A DNA stretch of 64,000 nucleotides from Pseudomonas sp. FP198 (GCF_030687895.1 NZ_CP117452.1:558001-622000), one strand, 5' to 3'. Counted from the first letter of the stretch, positions 1-9,434 are shown. The notes: generated by a model from the letters alone, not told the origin. Made by a program: numbers and translations.

Positions 1-165
1 GCCCGGGCGGCCCTGGGCAAGGAAAATCAGGACGATTTCTACGCGAGCAAACTGGGCACGGCACGTTTCTATTTCGCCCGGCTGTTGCCGCGAATCCATT
101 CCTTGAGCGCTTCGGTAAGGGCCGGCAGCGAGTCGCTGTTCCTGCTGGAACCCGGTCAGTTCTAA
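1..165 (+). CDS. Acyl-CoA dehydrogenase, C-terminal fragment
   Basis: Frame 1 is open from the window edge to a TAA at 163-165 and encodes the last 54 residues of a protein ending LFLLEPGQF. The stretch FYASKLGTARFYFARLLPR followed by a short helix resembles the C-terminal tail of long acyl-CoA dehydrogenases of the kind common in Pseudomonas, which oxidise acyl-CoA thioesters with FAD. No catalytic residue lies in the visible part, so the family call rests on tail similarity and on the expected neighbour of rsmY and the pqq cluster in pseudomonads. The start is outside the window. Confidence 0.7.
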   Translation, partial: ARAALGKENQDDFYASKLGTARFYFARLLPRIHSLSASVRAGSESLFLLEPGQF

Positions 166-177
166 AAGAAGACGTTA

Positions 178-195
178 TGTAGGAAAAAGCTTACA
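178..195 (+). promoter_or_regulatory. GacA-binding upstream activating site (Gac box)
   Basis: TGTAGGAAAAAGCTTACA fits the Gac box of rsmX/rsmY/rsmZ genes (TGTAAG-N6-CTTACA) with one mismatch. Its centre lies about 66 bases before the predicted transcription start near 253, the usual place for GacA activation of rsm RNAs. A -10-like TAATCT is at 241-246. Confidence 0.85.
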
Positions 196-252
196 TGACG
201 TGCTGGCGATTTCCCTCTATCGGGCGATTGGATCCACGGCTAATCTAGCTTC

Positions 253-374
253 CATGGACGTAGCGCAGGACGCGCAAAGTTACAACACGGACACGTAGGA
301 TTCTGCCAGGAAGGCGGAGTGAAATGGATGTCAGGGAAACAGTCTGCAAAGCCCCGCTTCGGCGGGGTTTTCTT
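253..374 (+). ncRNA. rsmY: RsmY-type small regulatory RNA (Gac/Rsm system)
   Basis: The predicted transcript of about 120 nt carries eight GGA motifs (256-258, 268-270, 289-291, 298-300, 309-311, 316-318, 326-328, 335-337) and ends in a strong terminator. RNAs of this design sequester RsmA/RsmE proteins, releasing repressed mRNAs when GacS/GacA is active. A GacA box and a -10 TAATCT lie upstream at the expected distances. The segment GCGCAGGACGCGCAAAG resembles the first stem-loop of RsmY, and in P. putida rsmY also lies a short way upstream of the pqq genes. RsmX is the alternative name if homology says otherwise; membership of the Rsm RNA family is nearly certain. The start is inferred from the -10 box. 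Confidence 0.9.
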
Positions 375-377
375 TTG
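347..377 (+). terminator. Rho-independent terminator of the RsmY-type RNA
   Basis: GCCCCGC-TTCG-GCGGGG forms a GC-rich stem with a stable tetraloop, followed by TTTTCTTTT. It ends the small RNA. Confidence 0.9.
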
Positions 378-504
378 CCTGCGTTTTTTGCCGGTGTATC
401 TTCTCCCTGCGGCCCGCCTCTTTGGCCGCGCACTGAACCCTGACGAGCGGTCAGCTGTCCATGAGCTATATGGCAATGTGGCCATCGACCATCAGGAGCT
501 ATCC

Positions 505-663
505 ATGGATATCATTCGAATCATCATCGCCATTCTGTTGCCACCGCTGGGTGTGTTCCTGCAAGTCGGGTTCGGCGGGGCTTTCTGGCTGAACATTCTG
601 CTGACGCTGTTGGGTTATATCCCCGGCATCGTGCATGCGGTGTACATCATCGCCAAGCGCTGA
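505..663 (+). CDS. YqaE/Pmp3 family small membrane protein
   Basis: A 52-residue, two-helix hydrophobic protein (MDIIRIIIAILLPPLGVFLQ, then a second helix with LLGYIPGIVHAVYIIA). The LPPLGVFLQVG and GYIPGIVHAVY elements are the signature of the Pmp3/YqaE family, associated in other organisms with membrane potential and salt or cold stress. AGGAG at 494-498 lies six bases before this ATG, which fixes the start; the longer open frame starting at 319 overlaps the small RNA and has no such site. It stands alone between rsmY and a REPIN. Its function in Pseudomonas is not established. Confidence 0.9.
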   Translation: MDIIRIIIAILLPPLGVFLQVGFGGAFWLNILLTLLGYIPGIVHAVYIIAKR

Positions 664-684
664 TTCACCCCGTCACAACATCCC

Positions 685-773
685 TGTGGGAGCGAGCCTG
701 CTCGCGAAAGCGGTTTATCAGTCAGCGAGATGTTGACTGAACCATTGCTATCGCGAGCAGGCTCGCTCCCACA
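685..773. repeat. REPIN (paired REP), copy 1
   Basis: Two inverted REP units, each of the form GAGCGAGCNTGCTCGCGA, face each other around a variable centre; together they can fold into a long hairpin. It lies between the Pmp3 gene and the 3' end of the S9 peptidase gene and could act as a bidirectional 3' structure. Confidence 0.9.
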
Positions 774-789
774 TTGGTTTGCGTTGCTG

Positions 790-2616
790 CTATGCGAGTC
801 CATCCATCACCCTGCGATAGAACAACCACTCATGCTCCAGCGCATGTGCCTGGTTCGCGGCCTTGCGAAAGCCATGGCGCTCATCAGGGTAGTAATGAGC
901 TTCGACCGCGACACCGTTATCCTCCAGCGCCTTGACCATATCGCGGGTCTGCTGCGGCACGACCACGGCGTCCAGCTCGCCTTGGAAAAAAATCACCGGC
1001 GCGCGAATCCTGTCGGCGTGCAGTAACGGGGTGCGGGCCCGGTAGCGTTCGGCGTCCAGTTGCGGGTCGCCGATCAGCCAGTCCAGATAGTCACCTTCGA
1101 ATTTGTGCGTAGCGCGGGCCAGGGCAACGGGATCGCTGACGCCGTAGAGGCTGGCGCCGGCACGAAATACGTCGCGGAACGCCAAGGCGCAGAGGCTGGT
1201 ATAGCCACCCGCGCTGCCGCCACGGATGAAGGCGCAGCGGCCATCGACCAAGCCTTGCTCATCCAGGTAAGCGACAACGGCGCAGGCATCCTCGACGTCC
1301 ACCACCCCCCAATTCAAATGCAGTGCCTGCCGATAGACGCGACCATAACCGCTGCTGCCACGGTAGTTGAGGTCGGCAACGGCGAAGCCGCGCTGGGTCC
1401 AATACTGGATGCGCGGATCGAACACCGGGTAGCAAGCCGAAGTGGGCCCGCCGTGGACGAACACCACCAGCGGCGGTTTCGCGGCGGTGTTCATGGCTGG
1501 ATAAAAAAAACCGTTGGCTTCGCTGGACGCAGAGGGGTAGCGCAGCGTCCGGGGGCGGCTGATTTGCTCGGGAGGCAACGGCGCGATGCCTCCGGCCAGC
1601 ACCAGCGCTGCATGACTGCGCCGCTCGATCGCAATGACCGCCGACGGGCTGGCTGGCGAGGCGGCAATGGCATAGACGAATTGCTCATCCAGCGCGAGGC
1701 TGCGGAAGCGGCTGTAAGTGCCGGTGAAATCTTCCAGCACGCCGCCGCTACGCAGCCCCAACCGCCCGAAGCCGGCCTCGCTCCAGCTCGCCAGGTAAGT
1801 GCTTTCATCCACCGGCAACCATGTACACCCGCCCAGTTGCCAAGGCGCCGGGGCGTGATCGGCTTCGGCGGCCTCCATTGGCTTCAGGACGCCGGCGCGT
1901 TCATTCCAGGGCTGCCAGTAACCGCCTCGGTCGGTCAGGCAATAAAGACGATTGCAAGCATCGAAGCGAGGTTGCTGGATGGATTCTTCGCCATCATCGC
2001 CGGCCACGCAGCATGGCGCTGCCCAGGTTGAATCGTTGCGTTCGGCGACCATCAGCCGCGTCGCTGTCCATGGCTGGTGGGGGCGACTCCATTCAATCCA
2101 GGCGAGACGTTTTCCGTCGGGGCTCAAGATCGGCGCGGCATAGAAGTCCGCGCCTTCGGCCAATACGCGCCGCTGGTGATCCGCCAGCCCGATCGATACC
2201 AGTCGATGCTGGTCGGCCTGTTCCTCCACGGCCAGCACGTGCCCTGTGGCGAAGTGCAGATCGCCGTATCGACAATCGCCTGCGGTCAGCGCTACCGGGC
2301 GCTGGTCGCCCAGCGATTGGTGATACAGCTGTTGGTCGCTTTCGTTGACGAACAGCACGCCGTCGTCGCTCAGGCAGAACGACCCGCCGCCGTATTCATA
2401 CACCCGGCTGCGCACACTGAAACCGTCCGGGGTCAGGCAGCGCGTCTTGCCGTCTCGCCAATGCCAGATCCGGCAAGCGCCATCTTCGGGACGGTATTCG
2501 TTCCAGAAAAGGCCCAGCGGGCCGAGTTGCAGTTCGGCAAAATCGATGCCTGCCGCGACGGCCTGGGCGGCGCTGAAAGGTTCAGCCTTTAACGATGAGG
2601 CGCGAGTTTCGTTCAT
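790..2616 (-). CDS. S9 family prolyl-oligopeptidase-like protein of the pqq cluster
   Basis: A 608-residue protein with a seven-bladed propeller-type N-terminal region and a C-terminal alpha/beta-hydrolase domain. The catalytic serine is in [10 protein letters not shown], the aspartate in FQGELDAVV and the histidine in ERHGFR. The ATG at 2616 is chosen because the frame further upstream is internal to pqqE; it overlaps the pqqE end by 35 bases, so the two are co-transcribed. Proteins in this position are named PqqG, PqqM or PqqH in different pseudomonads and are thought to take part in trimming the PqqA-derived peptide, but this role is inferred. No signal peptide is visible, so it is probably cytoplasmic. 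Confidence 0.85.
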   Translation of the reverse strand: MNETRASSLKAEPFSAAQAVAAGIDFAELQLGPLGLFWNEYRPEDGACRIWHWRDGKTRCLTPDGFSVRSRVYEYGGGSFCLSDDGVLFVNESDQQLYHQSLGDQRPVALTAGDCRYGDLHFATGHVLAVEEQADQHRLVSIGLADHQRRVLAEGADFYAAPILSPDGKRLAWIEWSRPHQPWTATRLMVAERNDSTWAAPCCVAGDDGEESIQQPRFDACNRLYCLTDRGGYWQPWNERAGVLKPMEAAEADHAPAPWQLGGCTWLPVDESTYLASWSEAGFGRLGLRSGGVLEDFTGTYSRFRSLALDEQFVYAIAASPASPSAVIAIERRSHAALVLAGGIAPLPPEQISRPRTLRYPSASSEANGFFYPAMNTAAKPPLVVFVHGGPTSACYPVFDPRIQYWTQRGFAVADLNYRGSSGYGRVYRQALHLNWGVVDVEDACAVVAYLDEQGLVDGRCAFIRGGSAGGYTSLCALAFRDVFRAGASLYGVSDPVALARATHKFEGDYLDWLIGDPQLDAERYRARTPLLHADRIRAPVIFFQGELDAVVVPQQTRDMVKALEDNGVAVEAHYYPDERHGFRKAANQAHALEHEWLFYRRVMDGLA

Positions 2617-3733
2617 TGCGAAAGGCCAGTTGTTCAATGGTTTGCGTGGCATGCTCGGCGTCTTCGCGAGCCTGGAGAATCATCCCGTGGTGCGCGGATT
2701 TGCTGCACACCGGATCGGCATTGCTGGCGTCACCGGTGAGCATGAACGCCTGGCAGCGACAGCCGCCGAAATCCTTTTCTTTTTCATCGCACGAGCGGCA
2801 GGGCTCGGGCATCCAGTCATAACCGCGGAAACGGTTGAAGCCGAACGAGTCGTACCAGATGTGTTGCATGCTGTGGTCACGCACATTCGGGAATTGCACC
2901 GGCATCTGCCGGGCGCCATGGCAAGGCAGCGCCGTGCCATCCGGGGTAACGGTCAGGAAGATGCTGCCCCAGCCGTTCATGCAGGCCTTGGGACGCTCTT
3001 CATAATAATCCGGGGTCACGAAGATCAATTTGCACGGGTTACCTTCGGCCTCGAGCCTGGCCCGGTATTCATTGGTGATGCGCTCGGCACGCACCAGTTG
3101 TTCCCGCGTGGGCAGCAGGCCGACGCGGTTGAGGTGTGCCCAGCCATAGAACTGACAGGTGGCGAGTTCGACAAAGTCGGCTTCCAGGGCGATGCACAGC
3201 TCGATGATGCGGTCGATCTTGTCGATGTTGTGCCGATGGGTGACGAAGTTCAGCACCATCGGATAACCATGGGCCTTCACCGCCCGGGCCATCTCCAGCT
3301 TTTGTGCGAAAGCTTTTTTCGAACCGGCCAGCAGGTTGTTCACCTGCTCGTCGCTGGCCTGGAAACTGATCTGGATGTGGTCGAGGCCGGCCTTCTTGAA
3401 ATCGCTGATTTTCTGTTCGGTCAAACCGATGCCGGAGGTGATCAGATTGGTGTAGAAGCCTAGCTTGCGCGCCTCGCCGATCAGCTCGGCGAGGTCCTGG
3501 CGCACCAACGGCTCGCCACCGGAAAAGCCCAGTTGCGCGGCGCCCATCTCCCGGGCCTCGCGAAAGACCTTGAACCATTGCTCGGTGCTCAGCTCCTTGC
3601 CTTGTTCGGCAAAGTCCAGCGGGTTGGAGCAGTACGGGCATTGCAGCGGGCAGCGATAGGTCAGCTCGGCCAGCAGCCACAGCGGCAAGCCGACGGCGGG
3701 CTTCTCAGGCAAGGGTGATCCAGTGCTGTGCAC
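2582..3733 (-). CDS. pqqE: PqqA peptide cyclase (radical SAM), PqqE
   Basis: A 383-residue radical SAM enzyme that forms the Glu-Tyr carbon-carbon bond in the PqqA peptide, the first step of pyrroloquinoline quinone synthesis. The CxxxCxxC cluster motif is at residues 28-35 (CPLQCPYC), followed by [12 protein letters not shown]. The C-terminal SPASM region has the cysteines of [19 protein letters not shown] and PVCSKS, which bind auxiliary iron-sulfur clusters. The start is a GTG at 3733 with GGAGG six bases upstream; this overlaps the end of pqqD by 29 bases in another frame. The longer open frame up to 3835 is antisense-free but lies wholly in pqqD coding sequence and is rejected. Confidence 0.95.
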   Translation of the reverse strand: MHSTGSPLPEKPAVGLPLWLLAELTYRCPLQCPYCSNPLDFAEQGKELSTEQWFKVFREAREMGAAQLGFSGGEPLVRQDLAELIGEARKLGFYTNLITSGIGLTEQKISDFKKAGLDHIQISFQASDEQVNNLLAGSKKAFAQKLEMARAVKAHGYPMVLNFVTHRHNIDKIDRIIELCIALEADFVELATCQFYGWAHLNRVGLLPTREQLVRAERITNEYRARLEAEGNPCKLIFVTPDYYEERPKACMNGWGSIFLTVTPDGTALPCHGARQMPVQFPNVRDHSMQHIWYDSFGFNRFRGYDWMPEPCRSCDEKEKDFGGCRCQAFMLTGDASNADPVCSKSAHHGMILQAREDAEHATQTIEQLAFRNERNSRLIVKG

Positions 3734-3980
3734 GGGCGACCTCCATGAATTGCTCGATGTCGTCACCGAGTTCCGGCACGTCCGGGAATTGCTTCTCCAG
3801 CTCGCCAATGATCGCCGCGACATCCCGTTCACCATCGATCAGGCCGCCGATCAGCGCAGCGCTGTCGTTGAGCTTGATCATGCCTTCAGGATAAAGCAGC
3901 ACATGGCCTTTCTGGGCCGGTTCGTATTGGAAGCGATAGCCGGGACGCCACTGAGGTTTCTTGCTGCGGTCGAAGCTCAT
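3705..3980 (-). CDS. pqqD: PQQ biosynthesis peptide chaperone PqqD
   Basis: A 91-residue RiPP-recognition protein that binds PqqA and presents it to PqqE. It shows the conserved core [20 protein letters not shown] and the winged-helix pattern [18 protein letters not shown]. Its ATG overlaps the pqqC stop in an ATGA arrangement, and its 3' end overlaps pqqE, so pqqC-pqqD-pqqE are translationally coupled. It is the normal, free-standing form; in some bacteria it is fused to PqqC or PqqE, but not here. Confidence 0.95.
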   Translation of the reverse strand: MSFDRSKKPQWRPGYRFQYEPAQKGHVLLYPEGMIKLNDSAALIGGLIDGERDVAAIIGELEKQFPDVPELGDDIEQFMEVARAQHWITLA

Positions 3981-4729
3981 AAGGTAATCCCTTTATGCCA
4001 CACCCGTTGATCGGTCACGCTGTGATAGGGCGGGCGTTTCAATTCGTAAGCCATGCTCATGGCGTCGAGCATGCTCCAGAGAATGTCCAATTTGAACTGG
4101 AGAATTTCCAGCATGCGCTCCTGGCCTGCGCGGGTGGTGTAGTGCTGCAACGTGATCGCGAGACCATGCTCCACATCACGCCGAGCCTGGCCCAGGCGGG
4201 TGCGGAAATATTCATAGCCGGCCGGGTCGATCCAGGGGTAATGCTGCGGCCAGCTATCCAGGCGCGACTGGTGGATCTGCGGGGCGAACAGTTCGGTCAA
4301 TGAGCTGCTGGCGGCTTCCTGCCAGGAGGCCCGGCGGGCGAAGTTGACGTAGGCATCCACGGCGAAGCGCACGCCGGGTAGCACCAACTCTTGCGAGCGC
4401 AGCTGATCGGGGTCCAGGCCCACTGCCTGGCCCAGTCGCAGCCAGGCTTCGATGCCGCCGTCTTCGCCGGGGGCGCCGTCATGGTCGAGCAGGCGCTGGA
4501 TCCACTCGCGACGGATTTCCCGGTCCGGGCAGTTGGCCAGGATCGCGGCGTCCTTGAGCGGAATATTCACTTGGTAGTAGAAGCGGTTCGCGACCCAGCC
4601 CTGGATCTGCTCGCGCGTGGCGCGGCCTTCATACATCGCCACGTGGTAGGGGTGATGGATGTGGTAGTACGCGCCCTTGGCACGCAGGGCCGCCTCGAAC
4701 TCGGCGGTGGGCAGGGGGGTGTCAGTCAT
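3977..4729 (-). CDS. pqqC: Pyrroloquinoline-quinone synthase PqqC
   Basis: A 250-residue cofactorless oxidase that carries out the last ring closure and oxidation of the PQQ precursor. The N-terminal half has the family pattern [19 protein letters not shown] and [20 protein letters not shown], and the length is that of other PqqC proteins. The ATG at 4729 is preceded by AGGAGAACCGAA and is preferred to upstream codons, which lie in the REPIN spacer. The 188-base gap to pqqB contains that REPIN, unusual inside an otherwise tight operon. Confidence 0.95.
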   Translation of the reverse strand: MTDTPLPTAEFEAALRAKGAYYHIHHPYHVAMYEGRATREQIQGWVANRFYYQVNIPLKDAAILANCPDREIRREWIQRLLDHDGAPGEDGGIEAWLRLGQAVGLDPDQLRSQELVLPGVRFAVDAYVNFARRASWQEAASSSLTELFAPQIHQSRLDSWPQHYPWIDPAGYEYFRTRLGQARRDVEHGLAITLQHYTTRAGQERMLEILQFKLDILWSMLDAMSMAYELKRPPYHSVTDQRVWHKGITL

Positions 4730-4778
4730 TTCGGTTCTCCTGTGATAACCGCTGGCGGATGGTTGCCAGGTCGGCCTC

Positions 4779-4870
4779 TTCGCGAGCAGGCTCGTTCCCA
4801 CATTGGGTTGTGCTGAATCAGATATCCGGTACGACTCGGGACTACTGTAGGAGCGAGCCTGCTCGCGAAG
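4779..4870. repeat. REPIN, copy 2 (inside the pqq operon, swapped arrangement)
   Basis: TTCGCGAGCAGGCTCG...CCCACA and TGTAGGAGCGAGCCTGC...TCGCGAA face each other in the opposite order to copy 1. Both arms carry a substitution (GTTCCC, TGTAGG). It lies between pqqB and pqqC and could change the relative level of the downstream genes. Confidence 0.85.
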
Positions 4871-4917
4871 AGGCCAGACCTGGCACACCGCAAAGCCCCT
4901 CACACCGTCTGTCCTTC

Positions 4918-5829
4918 CTACAACTCAATACTCATCCCGTCATAGGCCACTTCAATCCTGCGTCGCACCAGCTCGGCCCGCTCGGGCGAGTCCTCGTCCA
5001 GGATCGGGTTGGTGTTGTTGATATGGATGAGCACCTTGCGCTGCTCGGGCAATTGCTCCAGCACCTCCAGCATCCCTCCGGGACCGCTCTGCGCCAGGTG
5101 ACCCATCTCCCGACCGGTGCGAGTGCCGACGCCACGGCGTTGCATTTCGTCGTCGTCCCACATCGTGCCGTCCACCAGCAGGCAGTCGCTGCCGGCCATG
5201 ATCTGCAGCAACGGTTCGTCGACCTTGCCCAGGCCCGGCGCATAGAACAATTTGCCGCCGCTGCGCAGGTCTTCAACGATCAGCCCGATGTTGTCACCCG
5301 GATGCGGATCGAAGCGGTGCGGTGAATAGGGCGGCGCGGCGCTGCGCAGCGGCAGCGGGGTGAAGCGCAGGTTCGGGCAGGCCGGGACGGTGAAGCTCTG
5401 GTCCAGCTCGATGCGGTTCCAGCTCAGGCCGCCGTTCCAGTGGGTCAGCATATTGAACAGCGGGAAACCGGTGCTCAGGTCTTCATGGACCATGTCGGTG
5501 CACCAGACCTGATGCGGGCAGCCTTCGCGCAGGCTGAGCAGGCCGGTGGTGTGATCGATCTGGCTGTCCATCAGGATGATCGCGCCGATGCCGGTGTCCC
5601 GTAGCGCCCGCCCAGGCTGCATCGGGGCGAAACCCTGGAGTTGCGCGCGGATGTCCGGCGAGGCGTTGCACAGGACCCAGCTCACGCCATCATCGGAAAT
5701 TGCAATGGACGACTGGGTGCGCGCCTGCGCTCGGAGGCTGCCGTCGCGAAAACCCGCGCAATTGGCGCAGTTGCAGTTCCACTGGGGAAAGCCCCCGCCG
5801 GCGGCGGAACCTAGAATCTGGACGAACAT
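4918..5829 (-). CDS. pqqB: PQQ biosynthesis protein PqqB
   Basis: A 303-residue metallo-beta-lactamase-fold protein proposed to hydroxylate the cyclised Glu-Tyr intermediate during PQQ synthesis. It begins [20 protein letters not shown], the family hallmark, followed by the cysteines of CNCANC that hold a structural zinc. The motif [19 protein letters not shown] is the PqqB version of the lactamase metal site. It is separated from pqqA by a terminator, so its transcription depends on read-through or on a second promoter. Confidence 0.95.
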   Translation of the reverse strand: MFVQILGSAAGGGFPQWNCNCANCAGFRDGSLRAQARTQSSIAISDDGVSWVLCNASPDIRAQLQGFAPMQPGRALRDTGIGAIILMDSQIDHTTGLLSLREGCPHQVWCTDMVHEDLSTGFPLFNMLTHWNGGLSWNRIELDQSFTVPACPNLRFTPLPLRSAAPPYSPHRFDPHPGDNIGLIVEDLRSGGKLFYAPGLGKVDEPLLQIMAGSDCLLVDGTMWDDDEMQRRGVGTRTGREMGHLAQSGPGGMLEVLEQLPEQRKVLIHINNTNPILDEDSPERAELVRRRIEVAYDGMSIEL

Positions 5830-5849
5830 GCTCGCTCCATCTGCAAACC

Positions 5850-5881
5850 GAAATAAAAACGCCCCGGATGGCCGAGGCGTT
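5850..5881 (-). terminator. Terminator/attenuator between pqqA and pqqB
   Basis: On the minus strand AACGCCTCGG-CCAT-CCGGGGCGTT is followed by TTTTTATTT. Lying directly after pqqA, it would let the substrate peptide be made in excess over the enzymes, with partial read-through into pqqB. Confidence 0.85.
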
Positions 5882-5908
5882 GTGTCGCGTACTAACTGCC
5901 TGCAATCA

Positions 5909-5983
5909 TCAACGGCTGGCGAAGTACATGGTGACTTCGAAGCCGATACGCAGGTCGATATATGCGGGTTTGGACCAGGACAT
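5909..5983 (-). CDS. pqqA: PQQ precursor peptide PqqA
   Basis: A 24-residue peptide, [14 protein letters not shown] followed by [10 protein letters not shown], too short for routine ORF calling. Glu16 and Tyr20 in the EVTMY core are the residues that become PQQ. AAAGGAG lies seven bases before the ATG. It sits between pqqF and pqqB and is followed at once by a terminator, as expected for a peptide needed in larger amounts than its processing enzymes. Confidence 0.97.
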   Translation of the reverse strand: MSWSKPAYIDLRIGFEVTMYFASR

Positions 5984-6037
5984 GGGAATACTCCTTTGGT
6001 TGGGGTGGATCGGTTTAAAGCTATACATATAGTCCAC

Positions 6038-6049
6038 CTCCGTTCGGAG
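6038..6049. promoter_or_regulatory. Short palindrome in the pqqA leader
   Basis: CTCCG-TT-CGGAG is a perfect inverted repeat 54 bases upstream of pqqA, next to an AT-rich TATACATATAG stretch (6022-6032) that could contain a -10 element on the minus strand. It may be an operator or a 5'-UTR hairpin; nothing in the sequence says which. Confidence 0.3.
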
Positions 6050-6140
6050 ATGTTCAGATGCTCAGGCGACTATGTTACTAAATCTGACAATTTGGTTCGC
6101 TGCGATTCTCTGAGAAAGCTCATTGCAGCGCCTGTAATGA

Positions 6141-8579
6141 TCATTTGGCCGCTCGCCAGGGGTCGCCCGGGCTCGGCGCGTTGCTGAGGCAATAACGTCC
6201 TCCCAGCGCGTCGATCAAGCGGCGCGCGGCATTCACCAGGTCTTTGCGCTGCATGCCGAGGATGGCATCGGCCAGTCGCTCAGGGAAGTCTGCCGGGTGG
6301 CCGGCCAGTTTTCCTTGCCAGAGTAGCTCGGCCGCCTGGGCGCAGGGCAACGCGGCGATTTGCATCTGGCGGGCCAGGGCTTGTTGTTGGCTGGCCAGGG
6401 TTGCATCGTCGGTTTTTTCGATCACGGCGGGGAGCTCGGTCAGAAACTGCTCCATATGGCTGACCAACTGCGCGGCCGACGTCTCGGGCGATTGCGCACC
6501 CAGCAACAAGCCGGTCCATCCATCGATTTGCTTCAAGCCACTGAACACCGCATAACCTAACTGCAGCTCGACCCTCAAGCGCTGGTAGTACGGGGTCTGG
6601 GACAAATGAGCCAGCAATCGCCAGGCAGCTTCGTCGGGCAAGTCCAACGTGGGCGAGGGGCAAAACAGCAACGCGGCGTGTTCATCGCCATGGGTCTCGA
6701 GGGTGTGCCAGATCCGCCCCGGTAAAGGCGTCACCGCTGGCGCCGTCGCCTCGTGGGGCACGCCAGGAATCCGGGCCAACAACGGGCCCACAGCCGCTTG
6801 GGAAGCAGCCGACAGACCGATGGCCAGGCCGTCCCAGCGGGCGCTTGCCCAGACGTCTTGTTCGCCGCCGGGCGGTGGCAGCTCTGCATGCCGCAGGTTC
6901 TGCTGATAGTGATCCGGCAATTCCCGCAGCAAATGTCGAATCGGCATCGGGGGCGTTTCGTTCCTGGCCTGAACGGATGGCAGCGGCTCATCCAGCTTCG
7001 TCAGCAGGTGCTCAAGCACCAACGGCATCGGTGCTTGCAAACCGACCAGCTTCAGCAGCCATCGATCGCTAAAGGTTTCGAAAGTGATGTCCACGCCTGC
7101 CTGCCGGGCGTCCTCGCACAAATCCGCCAGGTGCCGATCGAGTCTGGGTTGAAAATCGAGCGGTACCTGGGTCTCCAGTTGCCAGCGCACATACACCGCA
7201 CTTTCCCGGGAGTCCGGCAATGCCTGGCTGAACTGCATGGGCGAGCGTTCCCGCCGGCCGCGGCTGCGGTCTTGTGCAAACGTGCGCAGGCCACGGTGGG
7301 CGCTGGTCTGGCCGCGTATCAAACCGGCGCGGGGCGGCTCGCTTGGCGCTTGCAGGAACGGGTTGGGCGAGGGCAGTTGCCATTGTTCGGCGACCTGATC
7401 CGCAGGCTGCAGTTGCTTGAGGATTTCTCGAATTCGTATCAAGTCGTTTTCCGATAGAGCCCCGGCAGATCCTTCGCTGTCCCAACGCGCCAGCTGCAGG
7501 GCCGTTGCCGTTTCCTGACGGCGCTGCAGCAGCGCATTGAATTCCTCGCGCAAGGGCGCCCAGTCGTCATGGCCGGCAAAGAACCCCAGCCAGTCGCGCA
7601 GCAACGGCTCGATAGCCGACGATACCTGGCCGCTGTCGAGCTTGAGCTCGATGTGCAGCAGTGCCTGACCGGCAAATTCATACAGCGGAGAAGCCTTGAG
7701 GCTGTCGGCCAGACCGCGTTGGCGCAATGTCGCGAGCAAGCCGCCCGGTTTGCTGGAGTTCAGCCAGTGACACAGGAAGGCCAATGCTTGAGGCGAGGCG
7801 CCAGGCAAGTGTTCGAGGGCAAAGAGCAAATCGAGGCGGCCTTCCCGAACTTGTTGATAAACCATGCCTGGCGCCGTCATTAGCCTCGGCGGCGATTGCC
7901 TGGTCGGCGCTTTTCCGATGGGCATGCTTGTAGCGAATTGATCGGCCAGCGCCTTCATTGTTTCGAGGCTTTGCGGACCGGCGAGGCTCAAGGTCATCTG
8001 ACCGCTCTGGTAGAAACGCTGATGGAAACCGCGCAGCGCCGTTTGAAATTCAGGCTGTGGTACAGCGAGGCTGTCGCGATTGCCAGCGTGAAAGCCCCGC
8101 AGCGGATGAGCCGCCGACAATCCGTCATACAGGGCAACCTGGTGCTGGGCGGCGGCGTCCCCGGACCAGGCGATGAATTCGGCGTGCAGTACTTCCCGCT
8201 CGCGTAACTGGTCGGCTTCATCCAGTCGGGGATGAGCAAGCATGTCTGCCAGACGCTTCAACCCGTCCGCCAGGGCAGCAGGCGGCAGCTCGATGAAAAA
8301 GTCCGTGGTGCGCTCGCTGGTACGCGCGTTGACTTGCCCGCCGTGGTCCCGCACGTAGGCCATCAGGTTCTGCCCGCTGGGAAAACGTTCTGTCCCGAGG
8401 AAGAAAAGATGTTCGAGAAAATGCGCGAGGCCCGGCCAGGCCTCGGGGGCATCATGACTGCCGGCCGCCACGCGCAACACCGCAGCGCTGCGCTTGAGGT
8501 CGGGTGCATGGCGCAACGTCACTTGCAGGCCGTTGGCCAGGGTTTCGGTATGGGGGCGGAGGTAGTCGGGGGCCGGCAT
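6141..8579 (-). CDS. pqqF: PQQ-associated M16 zinc protease PqqF
   Basis: An 812-residue inverzincin-type protease with the inverted zinc motif HFLEH at residues 53-57, followed by a downstream glutamate in REREVLHAEF. M16 proteases of this kind cut the modified PqqA peptide to free the Glu-Tyr unit. The C-terminal half is the usual inactive M16 repeat. It is transcribed toward pqqA, with a 157-base gap that probably holds the pqqA promoter. A 48-base gap separates it from davA upstream, so it may have its own promoter there. Confidence 0.92.
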   Translation of the reverse strand: MPAPDYLRPHTETLANGLQVTLRHAPDLKRSAAVLRVAAGSHDAPEAWPGLAHFLEHLFFLGTERFPSGQNLMAYVRDHGGQVNARTSERTTDFFIELPPAALADGLKRLADMLAHPRLDEADQLREREVLHAEFIAWSGDAAAQHQVALYDGLSAAHPLRGFHAGNRDSLAVPQPEFQTALRGFHQRFYQSGQMTLSLAGPQSLETMKALADQFATSMPIGKAPTRQSPPRLMTAPGMVYQQVREGRLDLLFALEHLPGASPQALAFLCHWLNSSKPGGLLATLRQRGLADSLKASPLYEFAGQALLHIELKLDSGQVSSAIEPLLRDWLGFFAGHDDWAPLREEFNALLQRRQETATALQLARWDSEGSAGALSENDLIRIREILKQLQPADQVAEQWQLPSPNPFLQAPSEPPRAGLIRGQTSAHRGLRTFAQDRSRGRRERSPMQFSQALPDSRESAVYVRWQLETQVPLDFQPRLDRHLADLCEDARQAGVDITFETFSDRWLLKLVGLQAPMPLVLEHLLTKLDEPLPSVQARNETPPMPIRHLLRELPDHYQQNLRHAELPPPGGEQDVWASARWDGLAIGLSAASQAAVGPLLARIPGVPHEATAPAVTPLPGRIWHTLETHGDEHAALLFCPSPTLDLPDEAAWRLLAHLSQTPYYQRLRVELQLGYAVFSGLKQIDGWTGLLLGAQSPETSAAQLVSHMEQFLTELPAVIEKTDDATLASQQQALARQMQIAALPCAQAAELLWQGKLAGHPADFPERLADAILGMQRKDLVNAARRLIDALGGRYCLSNAPSPGDPWRAAK

Positions 8580-8627
8580 GAGCGCTTCCAGGACAAGGAT
8601 GTGCTCATGCTAGCGGATTAGCCCGGA

Positions 8628-9422
8628 TCAGTGTTTGTGCAAGTCGCCGTAGAGCGCCGGGCGACGGTCGTGCAGGTAGTTGTAGGCCGCGCGCGAGTCA
8701 TTCATCAGCTGTCGATCCAGTTCGCCGACGATCAACGCCTCGTCCAGCCCCGCCAGGGCCGGGCGGCTGCCGTCCGGCGCGGCGATGCTGCTCTGGCCGC
8801 AATAGCGCAATTCACCTTCGTGACCACAGTAGTTGGCGTAGGCCACGAAACACTGGTTTTCAATGGCCCGTGCCCGCACGGTGACGTCGGCGATGAACTC
8901 GTAGGGCTGCATGTTAGCGGTCGGCACCAGGATCAGCTCGGCACCCGCCAAGGCCAGCCGCCGGGCGTTTTCCGGGAACTCCAGGTCATAGCAGATCAGG
9001 AAACCGAGCTTCCAACCGTTGAGCTCGACAATGGGCAGCGCCGCATTCCCGGCGCTGAACATCGTATGGTCGAGGTCGCCGAACAGGTGGCTCTTGCGAT
9101 AGTTGGCGAGGCGTTCGCCGTGGGCGTCGATCAGTTGCACGGCGTTGTAGATCTGTCCGTCTTCGCTGCGTTCGGGGTAGCCATAAACAATCGCCAGGCC
9201 GGCCGCCTTGGCGATGCGGCCAATCTGCTGGGCCCATTCGCCGTTGTAGACCTCGGCCAGTACGTTCACCGCATCGACGCCGATGTTATAGCCGGTCAGG
9301 AACATCTCCGGCAGCACCAATATGTCAGCGCCTCGGGCCTCCAGCGCGACTTGGTGCAGGCGCTGCAGGTTGCCGGCCGGATCCATTGGCAGCGGTGGGC
9401 ATTGGTAGAGGGCTACGCGCAT
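8628..9422 (-). CDS. davA: 5-aminopentanamidase (delta-aminovaleramidase) DavA
   Basis: A 264-residue carbon-nitrogen hydrolase that converts 5-aminopentanamide to 5-aminovalerate, the second step of the lysine monooxygenase route. The catalytic triad is visible: Glu in LVLPEMFLTGY, Lys in NYRKSHLFGDLD and Cys in GFLICYDLEFPE. The ATG at 9422 has GGAG six bases upstream; a TTG two codons earlier is less likely. It lies 12 bases after davB, in one operon. Nitrilases of this family are broad, so the substrate is assigned from the davB neighbour. Confidence 0.93.
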   Translation of the reverse strand: MRVALYQCPPLPMDPAGNLQRLHQVALEARGADILVLPEMFLTGYNIGVDAVNVLAEVYNGEWAQQIGRIAKAAGLAIVYGYPERSEDGQIYNAVQLIDAHGERLANYRKSHLFGDLDHTMFSAGNAALPIVELNGWKLGFLICYDLEFPENARRLALAGAELILVPTANMQPYEFIADVTVRARAIENQCFVAYANYCGHEGELRYCGQSSIAAPDGSRPALAGLDEALIVGELDRQLMNDSRAAYNYLHDRRPALYGDLHKH

Positions 9423-9434
9423 CGACAACTCCTT

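Noticed and set aside
319..504. N-terminal extension of the Pmp3-type protein
   Set aside because: It would overlap the small RNA and its terminator; AGGAG marks the ATG at 505.
685..773. CRISPR-like repeat array
   Set aside because: The repeats are inverted pairs at scattered intergenic places, not direct repeats with regular spacers.
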